A stretch of DNA of 5,964 nucleotides from an uncultured Eubacteriales bacterium (lineage in GTDB: Bacteria > Bacillota > Clostridia > Oscillospirales > Acutalibacteraceae), in assembly GCA_934725345.1 (NCBI GenBank), contig CAKVBG010000059.1, positions 1-5,964 on the forward strand. Reading direction: 5' to 3'. This document shows positions 1 through 4,095 of the stretch, piece after piece. Both the position numbers and the translations under genes were made by a program. The notes beneath the pieces were generated by a model. That model worked only from the letters and a program-made list of their open reading frames with translations, did no database searches and was not told the origin of the DNA. Each line of letters opens with the position of its first letter. Position 1 is the first letter of the stretch.

Positions 1-101
1 TAAGGATCGACTTCATCCTTGTTGTAAGAATAATCGTAAATCTCTTTCCAATTTCTTACACTATCAAAAATTTTTGTGGTTTTTTCTTTAAACGGATTCA
101 A
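1..101 (-). CDS. 5' end of an unidentified leftward gene (partial)
   Basis: An open frame reads leftward off the window edge from a TTG codon at 101-99. The 33 complete codons start (M)NPFKEKTTKIFDS and continue NWKEIYDYSYNKDEVDPY with no stop. The TTG is chosen because a GGGGGG ribosome site sits 6 nt upstream; no in-frame ATG lies near it. The visible part is hydrophilic, has no signal peptide and is rich in Lys, Asp and Tyr. From memory, this N-terminus resembles a conserved clostridial hypothetical protein rather than a phage structural protein, but I cannot confirm that. If so, the host-phage junction would lie to the right of it. Function unknown. Confidence 0.55.
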   Translation of the reverse strand, partial: MNPFKEKTTKIFDSVRNWKEIYDYSYNKDEVDP

Positions 102-107
102 AAAAAT

Positions 108-113
108 CCCCCC
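108..113 (-). promoter_or_regulatory. G-run ribosome binding site that sets the TTG start
   Basis: Six consecutive G on the minus strand sit 6 nt before the TTG at 101. It matches the GGGGGG in the ribosome site of the antitoxin gene on the other strand (310-315). It is the main reason to read the leftward frame as a real gene with a TTG start. Confidence 0.5.
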
Positions 114-115
114 TA

Positions 116-127
116 AATGAATTCATT
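116..127. repeat. 12-bp perfect palindrome AATGAATTCATT
   Basis: A perfect dyad lies directly upstream of the G-run ribosome site of the leftward gene, inside its probable untranslated leader or operator region. It could bind a dimeric repressor, but palindromes of this length also arise by chance in AT-rich DNA. The rest of 128-270 is AT-rich and non-coding, and I see no other clear element in it. Confidence 0.35.
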
Positions 128-270
128 GTTATTGTGATACTTAGTGTGAGCGTTTTTTCGATAAATATACAAATATATGCTTAAACCAAATGTTAGACCT
201 AGGTTGTAGTGGTATTTGAATAACTATTTTTGAAAGCACAGAGTTTTACGCTTATCAAACACACATCAGG

Positions 271-299
271 TTGATATTACGCATATAATATGGTATAAT
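271..299 (+). promoter_or_regulatory. Promoter of the toxin-antitoxin operon, extended -10 type
   Basis: The -35 box is TTGATA at 271-276 and the -10 box is TATAAT at 294-299, with a 17-bp spacer. A TG at 291-292, one base before the -10 box, makes it an extended -10 promoter. Transcription should begin near 306, only about 17 nt before the antitoxin ATG, so the leader would consist almost entirely of the ribosome site. This is a near-consensus vegetative sigma-A promoter. Confidence 0.85.
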
Positions 300-305
300 A
301 CTACC
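275..305. promoter_or_regulatory. Probable autoregulatory operator over the -10 region
   Basis: Several small symmetric elements overlap the promoter. They are a 9-bp dyad GTATAATAC (293-301), outer arms GGTA/TACC (292-295 and 302-305), an inverted pair TATTA/TAATA (275-279 and 286-290), and a direct repeat of TATAATA (284-290 and 294-300). RelB/DinJ antitoxins are ribbon-helix-helix proteins that repress their own promoters by binding such short dyads. Assignment as the operator is inference from position and symmetry. Confidence 0.45.
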
Positions 306-322
306 AAAAGGGGGGTGAAAGT

Positions 323-604
323 ATGCCTAAAGTAAGTACAAATATCAATTTAGATCCAAATTTAAAAAAATCTGCACAAGAACTTTTTTATGATTTGGGA
401 TTAGATTTAACAACGGCTGTAACTATATTTCTAAAACAATCAGTTCGCCAACAAAAAATACCATTTGAAATAAAAAGAGATATACCAAACGCCGAAACAA
501 TAGTTGCAATGAATGAGTTTCACGAAATGAAAAAGCATCCTGAAAATTACAAAAAATATTCATGTTTCAAAGAAGCTATGAGAGAGGTATTATCAAATGC
601 TTGA
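323..604 (+). CDS. RelB/DinJ-family antitoxin
   Basis: A 93-residue cytoplasmic antitoxin that should neutralise the toxin encoded immediately downstream and repress the shared promoter. The N-terminus has the ribbon-helix-helix layout: a DNA-contacting strand at residues 3-11 (KVSTNINLD), helix 1 around 13-25, and helix 2 around 29-43 with the TTAVTIFL stretch. The family-typical IPFEI follows at 46-50. The C-terminal part, roughly 56-90 (NAETIVAMNE, then FKEAM), is the segment that in DinJ/RelB wraps the toxin. The ATG is preceded by a strong AGGGGGGTG ribosome site (309-317). The gene overlaps the toxin gene by 8 nt, giving translational coupling. It lies opposite to the phage genes and looks like an independently expressed cargo or chromosomal module. 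Confidence 0.92.
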   Translation: MPKVSTNINLDPNLKKSAQELFYDLGLDLTTAVTIFLKQSVRQQKIPFEIKRDIPNAETIVAMNEFHEMKKHPENYKKYSCFKEAMREVLSNA

Positions 605-872
605 GATTGTTTTATCTAACCAGTTCAAAAAAGATTTAAAATTAGCTGCAAAACGTGGCTATAAACTGGAACTATTAGAAGAAACCGTAGATAAAATAGC
701 TAGTAATGTAAAGCTTGAAGATAAATACCGAGATCACGCTTTAACAGGAAATTATGTTGGATTCCGAGAATGTCACATACAGTCCGACTGGTTACTCGTT
801 TATCGCATAGAAAATACCGAATTAATACTGTTTCTTTCCAGAACCGGTTCACATTCAGATTTATTTAGTTGA
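597..872 (+). CDS. YafQ-family mRNA-cleaving toxin (RelE superfamily)
   Basis: A 91-residue toxin, close to the length of E. coli YafQ. The family cuts mRNA in the ribosomal A site. The residues matching YafQ's catalytic set are all present: H47 (in DHALTGNY), H60 and D64 (in ECHIQSDWLLVY), and H86 with F90 in the C-terminal RTGSHSDLF block. They correspond to H50, H63, D67, H87 and F91 of E. coli YafQ, so the toxin looks intact. It starts at ATG 597 inside the antitoxin gene, with an AGAGAGG ribosome site at 581-587, 9 nt upstream. Expression depends on the promoter before the antitoxin. A strong hairpin terminator follows 20 nt after the stop. YafQ is the better fit within the RelE superfamily because of the DHxL and ECHI-x2-DWLL pattern. 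Confidence 0.92.
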   Translation: MLEIVLSNQFKKDLKLAAKRGYKLELLEETVDKIASNVKLEDKYRDHALTGNYVGFRECHIQSDWLLVYRIENTELILFLSRTGSHSDLFS

Positions 873-891
873 TATTTATTAATGATTAAAA

Positions 892-921
892 CCTTGCATA
901 AAAAATGCAAGGCTATTTTTT
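892..921. terminator. Bidirectional rho-independent terminator between convergent genes
   Basis: A perfect 8-bp stem CCTTGCAT/ATGCAAGG (892-899 and 905-912) with an AAAAA loop is followed on the plus strand by CTATTTTTTAT. On the minus strand the same stem is followed by TTTTAATCATT. It therefore ends the toxin-antitoxin transcript and probably also the HNH transcript, whose TAA stop (922-920) lies in the T tract. Confidence 0.9.
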
Positions 922-1273
922 ATCCCCAGCGTCCTCCATAAGTCGCAGTAATTTTTGAATGGCAACTCTTACCCAGGCTCATCAAATTATCTTTATGATG
1001 ACTACCACCTTTAGACAAAGGTATAATGTGATGTACTTCTTCCATAGGTCTTAATATACTCTTTCTTTCACACAGTTCGCAGACAGGGTGTTCTTTAAGG
1101 TAAAGTTGTCTTATTTTTCTCCAGCGGTTTCCATATCGTTTGTAAGTATTAGGATTACGTTTATATTTGTTGTAGTAGCTGCTTTCGAGCTTTCTATGTT
1201 TATCACAATATTTATTTTCCGTAAGTTCCGGGCAACCACTAAACCTACATGGGTTTCTTGGTTTTCTAGGCAT
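920..1273 (-). CDS. Phage HNH endonuclease with one zinc-ligand Cys missing
   Basis: A 117-residue HNH nuclease of the small phage type that is usually encoded just before the terminase genes and assists DNA cutting or packaging. The N-terminus has a small Cys/His cluster (C9, C14, C23, H26). The middle (about 30-60) is basic. The nuclease core has C65-x2-C68, the EVHHIIPLSKGG motif with H81-H82, N96 (in KDNL), C104 and H105. Family members carry a second C-x2-C here; this protein has G101-x2-C104, so one of four zinc ligands is lost. The start is ATG 1273, with AGGTGA 5 nt upstream. A longer in-frame TTG start at 1321 is rejected because it lies inside a terminator hairpin. No terminase follows, although that is the usual neighbour. 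Family assignment is strong; activity is doubtful. Confidence 0.88.
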   Translation of the reverse strand: MPRKPRNPCRFSGCPELTENKYCDKHRKLESSYYNKYKRNPNTYKRYGNRWRKIRQLYLKEHPVCELCERKSILRPMEEVHHIIPLSKGGSHHKDNLMSLGKSCHSKITATYGGRWG

Positions 1274-1296
1274 TTTTATCACCTCATTTTTAGCAT

Positions 1297-1328
1297 AGAA
1301 AAAGCTCTCGGATTTCTCCAAGAGCTTT
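1297..1328 (-). terminator. Leftward rho-independent terminator between the regulator and HNH genes
   Basis: Read on the minus strand, AAAGCTCTTGGA pairs with TCCGAGAGCTTT around a GAAA tetraloop. This gives a 12-bp stem (1328-1317 and 1312-1301) with one G-U wobble, followed by TTTTTCTAT. On the plus strand the same wobble becomes a C-A mismatch and no good T tract follows, so the element is oriented for leftward transcripts. It ends the replication and regulator operon 27 nt after the regulator's stop and 23 nt before the HNH ATG. HNH expression therefore needs read-through, antitermination or its own promoter. Confidence 0.85.
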
Positions 1329-1336
1329 AAATCACA

Positions 1337-1350
1337 TTACACTAGTATAA
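1337..1350. promoter_or_regulatory. 14-bp near-palindrome, candidate late-gene operator
   Basis: The plus-strand sequence TTACACTAGTATAA is a dyad around ACTAGT with a single mismatched base pair. It lies in the 27-nt gap between the regulator's stop and the terminator. ArpU/RinA-type activators act on DNA between their own gene and the late operon, so this is a plausible binding site. The link is inference from position only. Confidence 0.35.
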
Positions 1351-1355
1351 CTATA

Positions 1356-1814
1356 TCATGCTGAGTTACCGCTTTCAAGTGGATTTTTCTGATTTTTCTG
1401 GATTTTACTGCCGAGTTTTTGAGAAATTTCCTTCAATGCTTGTTGATGTATTTTATAAATAGTATCTCTACCATATTTCATTGATAGTGCTATGGTTTCC
1501 CACTTATTAAAACATATATATCTAAGTTCCAGTAATGTTTTATATTCAGAGTTGTCTATATTTCGGATGGCATTAATTATTTCTCTTTTCAGACTTATTA
1601 AATTACTGACATCATTATCAATTTCATGCTCTAAATCAACAATCGCAGCTATATTCTTTTCCATTATTTGTTTATTACCATTTCCTTTGGGCATATCTGA
1701 TATAACAGAATTAGCTTTAGTTGCGAGTTCTCTGAGTGATTTTATTTGTTCCATTTTACAGTCTATCCTTTGATCTATGTAATATGCTTGAGAAAGGTAC
1801 TCCTTTGCATTCAC
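1356..1814 (-). CDS. ArpU/DUF1492-like late transcription regulator
   Basis: A 152-residue protein of the DUF1492 family, related to phage ArpU/RinA regulators that switch on late (terminase and structural) genes. The N-terminus MNAKEYLSQAYYIDQRID and the following LRELATKA and SDMP are hallmarks of this family. Residues about 15-85 are helical and likely coiled coil. Residues about 91-130 (YKTLLELRY, WETIALSMKYGRDTIYKIH, then QALKEI) form a sigma-70 region-4-like helix-turn-helix for DNA binding. I chose the GTG at 1814 for three reasons: it overlaps the upstream stop as GTGA, an AAAGGAG ribosome site lies 9 nt before it, and it gives the family's usual N-terminus. An ATG at 1823 would add three residues. 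A terminator separates it from the HNH gene it would be expected to control. Confidence 0.88.
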   Translation of the reverse strand: MNAKEYLSQAYYIDQRIDCKMEQIKSLRELATKANSVISDMPKGNGNKQIMEKNIAAIVDLEHEIDNDVSNLISLKREIINAIRNIDNSEYKTLLELRYICFNKWETIALSMKYGRDTIYKIHQQALKEISQKLGSKIQKNQKNPLESGNSA

Positions 1815-2026
1815 TTTAAACATCTCCTTTCTCCCAAACTGCATCCCGACCATGTTATGAAGCTGTTTTTATTTCCGTTAGGATCAATGTTCAAAAGAGA
1901 TTTATAGTATTCACTTTTTGGATTTCCGCATTCATACGCTATCCAATTTTCCTCGTTCATAGAGCTATCTTCTTTAACAAACCGGCAATATTTACATCTT
2001 ACATAACGCTTTTTATTACTGGACAT
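1811..2026 (-). CDS. Small Cys-rich, zinc-ribbon-like phage protein
   Basis: A 71-residue protein of unknown function. C11-x2-C14 near the N-terminus (CKYC), C33 (in YECGNP) and C62 (in WSGCSLGE) could form a four-Cys zinc site; C69 lies in the tail. Similar CxxC...CGNP...WSGC mini-proteins occur in Firmicutes phages just before the late regulator, which fits its place here. The ATG at 2026 is preceded by GGAGG with 8-nt spacing. A longer TTG start at 2041 is rejected because it would contain that ribosome site. Its stop overlaps the regulator's GTG, so the two are translationally coupled. It may act as a small DNA-, RNA- or protein-binding accessory, which is a guess. Confidence 0.75.
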   Translation of the reverse strand: MSSNKKRYVRCKYCRFVKEDSSMNEENWIAYECGNPKSEYYKSLLNIDPNGNKNSFITWSGCSLGERRCLK

Positions 2027-2066
2027 ACAATTATCCTCCAAACTACAAATTTAAAAAATTATCTGA

Positions 2067-2103
2067 ACTTTGTAATTTGTGTATTGTAACTTTGCACTTT
2101 GTA
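2067..2103. repeat. Three copies of ACTTTG(T/C)A in the gap before the Cys-rich gene
   Basis: Copies lie at 2067-2074, 2089-2096 and 2096-2103; the last two share one base. They fall in the 87-nt non-coding gap (2027-2113) between the nuclease stop and the Cys-rich gene start, so they lie in its leader. They may be regulator-binding sites or simple low-complexity drift. I see no clear promoter or terminator in this gap. Confidence 0.4.
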
Positions 2104-2113
2104 TTTTTGTCGT

Positions 2114-2404
2114 TTATTTCTCTAGTACCAAACCTTTCAGGATATCTTTTACTTCCTGTAAACTTATCACTTTAAACGCCATTCCACCTGCTTCGTTTAT
2201 TCGTTTAATTGTAATTTTCTGCAACTTTGACAACTTTCCGCTTGGAGTCTTAACTTCAAATGACACGAATTTTCCCCTGTAACAACAAATTATATCGGGA
2301 ATACCTGCAGTACTGTATAAACCACCATGCTCTTTGAACGCAAAACAATCCCGTTTTGTCTTTAAGTATTTTAATATCTGATTTGTTATCGTCTTTTCTT
2401 TCAT
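2114..2404 (-). CDS. VRR-NUC domain nuclease (PD-(D/E)xK superfamily)
   Basis: A 96-residue stand-alone VRR-NUC domain, the usual length for phage versions. The family is Holliday-junction-resolvase-like and cuts structured DNA during replication or recombination. Visible catalytic features in order are E25 (in KEHGGLYSTAG), G34-I-P-D37 (the metal-binding Asp in GIPDI), E50-V-K52 (the ExK part, in VSFEVKTPSGKLSK), and Q62 in the following helix. The ATG at 2404 has GGAGG 8 nt upstream. An in-frame ATG at 2419 is rejected because it overlaps that ribosome site. The gene follows the repeat-rich segment after the primase. Phage VRR-NUC genes often sit beside an SNF2-type helicase, but none is present next to this one. 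Confidence 0.9.
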   Translation of the reverse strand: MKEKTITNQILKYLKTKRDCFAFKEHGGLYSTAGIPDIICCYRGKFVSFEVKTPSGKLSKLQKITIKRINEAGGMAFKVISLQEVKDILKGLVLEK

Positions 2405-2488
2405 ACAATTAACCTCCATTAACCTCAGGTAACCTCAATTTTTTAAAAGAGGTAACTCCCTTAAACTCAACAACAAAGCCAATGTTTA

Positions 2489-2517
2489 TATATAGGTAAC
2501 CTCTATAACCTTTATAA
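2489..2517 (-). promoter_or_regulatory. Candidate promoter for the nuclease-regulator operon
   Basis: On the minus strand, TTATAA (2517-2512) and TATATA (2494-2489) are 17 bp apart. The -35 match is weak and the area is AT-rich, so it may be fortuitous. The spacer contains one full GAGGTTACC repeat (2503-2495), which would place a repeat-binding protein over the promoter. Confidence 0.3.
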
Positions 2518-2552
2518 TAAATTTATTTGTTATATATAGACTTATTTTAATT

Positions 2553-2604
2553 CACACACTCTTTCAGTAAATTATATATTTACTCTAATACGAAGGTGTG
2601 TGTG
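2553..2604. other. Nested inverted repeat in an AT-rich core
   Basis: An inner hairpin AGTAAAT/ATTTACT (2566-2572 and 2578-2584) has a TATAT loop. It is enclosed by outer arms CACACAC (2553-2559) and GTGTGTG (2598-2604). It sits between the two groups of GAGGTTA repeats, next to an AT-rich run (about 2481-2550). No T tract follows in the leftward direction, so it is not an ordinary terminator. It may be a cruciform or single-strand structure used in replication initiation, or an mRNA structure downstream of the primase. Confidence 0.45.
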
Positions 2605-2643
2605 CGGAAAAGTGAGGTTAAGAGGTTACCGTTTTACAAATGG

Positions 2644-3936
2644 CTAATTTAAGGGATTTGTCTCATCCGAACTTTTGCTTTTGATAACCTCTTTAACGCA
2701 AAAACACTTTTGAACTATGCCATTTATTTTTTTAGAAACTTGCATTTTGGTATGTCCTTTATAGTCAGTTTGAGTTTCAATAAAACCACGATCCTTAAAA
2801 CCACGAGTGACTTTTGAATAGTCAAACCCGTTTTCATCTAGAGCTTGGCGCAAAATATTAGGTATAATATACACAGCATTTTGCTCTGACAAAATTTCAT
2901 CCACATTAATCTCGTTACATGAAAGTAAATCCTTAAAACGCTCCTCAAAACTTGGCAGACCGTAAACGATCGGAGCCTTGACATGGCAGTTTTTGTTGCA
3001 GTCAAAATTAAGGTTTTCCCTGATATATTCGCAAGTATGTGGCTTATTTTCAATTATTGCTCGTTGGATTTTTCTTTCTGTTTCATCAAAATTGTACTTT
3101 GGATAACTTTCGCTAAATTTGTGTATCTCATTATTACCTCCTTTAAGTGGAGCAAGATTAGTAATCATAGCATGCCACAGAGGTTCAGGTAAATTTGATG
3201 CATTGTCCACACAGTATTTAATAAATTCACAACTTTCAACTACTTTTTCCACACTATGTGCATTTTTACTAATGGATGCACCCATATCGTTACAATGTGT
3301 ATATTGATTAAATTCCTTTAAATTGTACCGTTGCAGACTATTTTTGATAACTTCGCACTTAACACCACCTTTCAGTTTGTGATTCACTGACCCTGGAACT
3401 CTTAATATACGAGCAAGATCATAAACATTGTCAATTCTCCAATTAAATTTTTTTGCTTCGCTGTTGATGTATTTCCCAAATCCTTTAAATATCGAAACAA
3501 CATAGCTTCTACCTTTGTCATTCTCAATTTTAAAGGGCTTTTCCAAAAGCCAGTATCCGTGAATACCATTACCCGACTTTACGATTATACTTGGCTGTAT
3601 TTTTAAATTGTTTAGAAATGTAACAGCATCATTTACTGTTTCCGGCAGGGATTTTTGCGCATGGGCGTCACCTTTAACATCAATATCAGCATACAAGGTC
3701 GTAATGCACGAGATATCTTTTTCACTTCCCCTAAGGCCATTAGAAAGTATTTTATTCCTAAGTCCTACTCCGAAAAAAACATTTGTTTTTTGACCCACAT
3801 TTTCAGCTACATTCGATATTTTTTCGATTTCACTGACCTTAAACCACTTTGTTTTTCTATCGGGCAGAGAAGTAAGTGTTACAAATCCTTGATTGCAACC
3901 TTTGTAAATTTCTTTAAAAAATTCCTTTGCGTTCAT
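2644..3936 (-). CDS. Phage AEP-type DNA primase, without a helicase domain
   Basis: A 430-residue replication protein. The N-terminal half is an archaeo-eukaryotic primase domain of the phage/RepB kind, which makes primers for DNA synthesis. Motif I is LYADIDVKG, with metal-binding D84 and D86. Motif II is SGNGIHGYW, with H126. Motif III lies around RIDN and VYDLARILRVPGSVNHK (D169 or D173). Residues about 235-320 resemble the PriCT-type linker, with W254 and a Cys cluster (C302, C313, C317). The C-terminus (about 355-415, FDYSKVTRGFKDRGFIETQT and KINGIVQKCFCVK) looks like the winged-helix tail of large phage primase-helicases. The expected Walker ATPase between them is absent. The start at ATG 3936 overlaps the previous stop (ATGA) and has AAGGA 9 nt upstream, so the GTG at 3954 is rejected. 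Confidence 0.85.
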   Translation of the reverse strand: MNAKEFFKEIYKGCNQGFVTLTSLPDRKTKWFKVSEIEKISNVAENVGQKTNVFFGVGLRNKILSNGLRGSEKDISCITTLYADIDVKGDAHAQKSLPETVNDAVTFLNNLKIQPSIIVKSGNGIHGYWLLEKPFKIENDKGRSYVVSIFKGFGKYINSEAKKFNWRIDNVYDLARILRVPGSVNHKLKGGVKCEVIKNSLQRYNLKEFNQYTHCNDMGASISKNAHSVEKVVESCEFIKYCVDNASNLPEPLWHAMITNLAPLKGGNNEIHKFSESYPKYNFDETERKIQRAIIENKPHTCEYIRENLNFDCNKNCHVKAPIVYGLPSFEERFKDLLSCNEINVDEILSEQNAVYIIPNILRQALDENGFDYSKVTRGFKDRGFIETQTDYKGHTKMQVSKKINGIVQKCFCVKEVIKSKSSDETNPLN

Positions 3937-4091
3937 CGTTTCACTTCCTTGCACTTATTCGCTTTCTTTTTGCTAAACCTCAAAATGGTATATCTTCGCC
4001 TTCTTCGTTTTTCCTTTTTGGTAACATTTTTAATTGCTTCATGTGCCGTTGGATCATCATATCCTTCAGCATTTTTAAGTCCTAAATCCAT
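3933..4091 (-). CDS. Small basic phage protein between polymerase and primase
   Basis: A 52-residue frame starting MDLGLKNAEGYDDPTAHEAI. The N-terminal pattern (LKNxEGYxDPTAxEAIKNV) recalls a conserved leader seen on short proteins next to phage polymerase genes, from memory. The second half is extremely basic (KKEKRRRRR, then RFSKKKANKCKEVKR), suggesting nucleic-acid binding. The ribosome site GGAGGG lies within the last codons of the polymerase gene, 8 nt before the ATG. Its TGA overlaps the primase ATG as ATGA. Tight packing on both sides strongly supports a translated gene. No catalytic motif is visible and the function is unknown. It could be a truncated version of a longer family member or a small accessory that couples polymerase and primase. 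Confidence 0.75.
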   Translation of the reverse strand: MDLGLKNAEGYDDPTAHEAIKNVTKKEKRRRRRYTILRFSKKKANKCKEVKR

Positions 4092-4095
4092 AATA

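Larger units (their letters stand above)
2410..2691. repeat. Iteron-like array of GAGGTTA repeats, candidate phage origin or operator
   Basis: Seven exact copies of the 7-mer lie in about 280 bp. Read as TAACCTC they are at 2410, 2420, 2430, 2497 and 2685; read as GAGGTTA they are at 2614 and 2622 (first base given). Three copies extend to GAGGTTACC (2428-2436, 2495-2503 and, inverted, 2622-2630). Near-copies occur at 2449-2456 (GAGGTAAC) and 2504-2510. The first three are spaced exactly 10 bp, one helical turn. The 2685 copy lies in the end of the primase gene and the 2410 copy overlaps the nuclease ribosome site. The gene-free part (2405-2643) holds nothing else that looks coding. The array flanks an AT-rich core and a hairpin, the layout of a theta-type phage origin. 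Confidence 0.65.

Noticed and set aside
841..850. Perfect palindrome GAACCGGTTC
   Set aside because: It encodes the conserved Arg-Thr-Gly-Ser stretch at the end of the toxin, so the codons explain it; a binding site is not needed.
1274..1321. Longer HNH protein starting at TTG 1321
   Set aside because: Those 16 codons lie in the terminator hairpin and its T tract; ATG 1273 has a proper ribosome site and the family's usual N-terminus.
1492..1773. 93-residue hydrophobic open frame on the plus strand, membrane-like
   Set aside because: It is antisense to the regulator gene; hydrophobicity arises from reading Lys/Glu/Asn codons backwards, and no ribosome site was seen.
1815..1853. Longer regulator protein starting upstream of 1814
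   Set aside because: The GTG at 1814 has the right ribosome-site spacing, the GTGA overlap with the previous gene and the family-typical MNAKEYL start; upstream residues do not fit.
2553..2604. The nested inverted repeat as a rho-independent terminator for the primase operon
   Set aside because: The leftward side is followed by AATTAAAATAA rather than a run of T.
2410..2691. The repeats as a CRISPR array
   Set aside because: The units are only 7-9 bp, occur in both orientations and lack uniform spacers; no cas gene is present.
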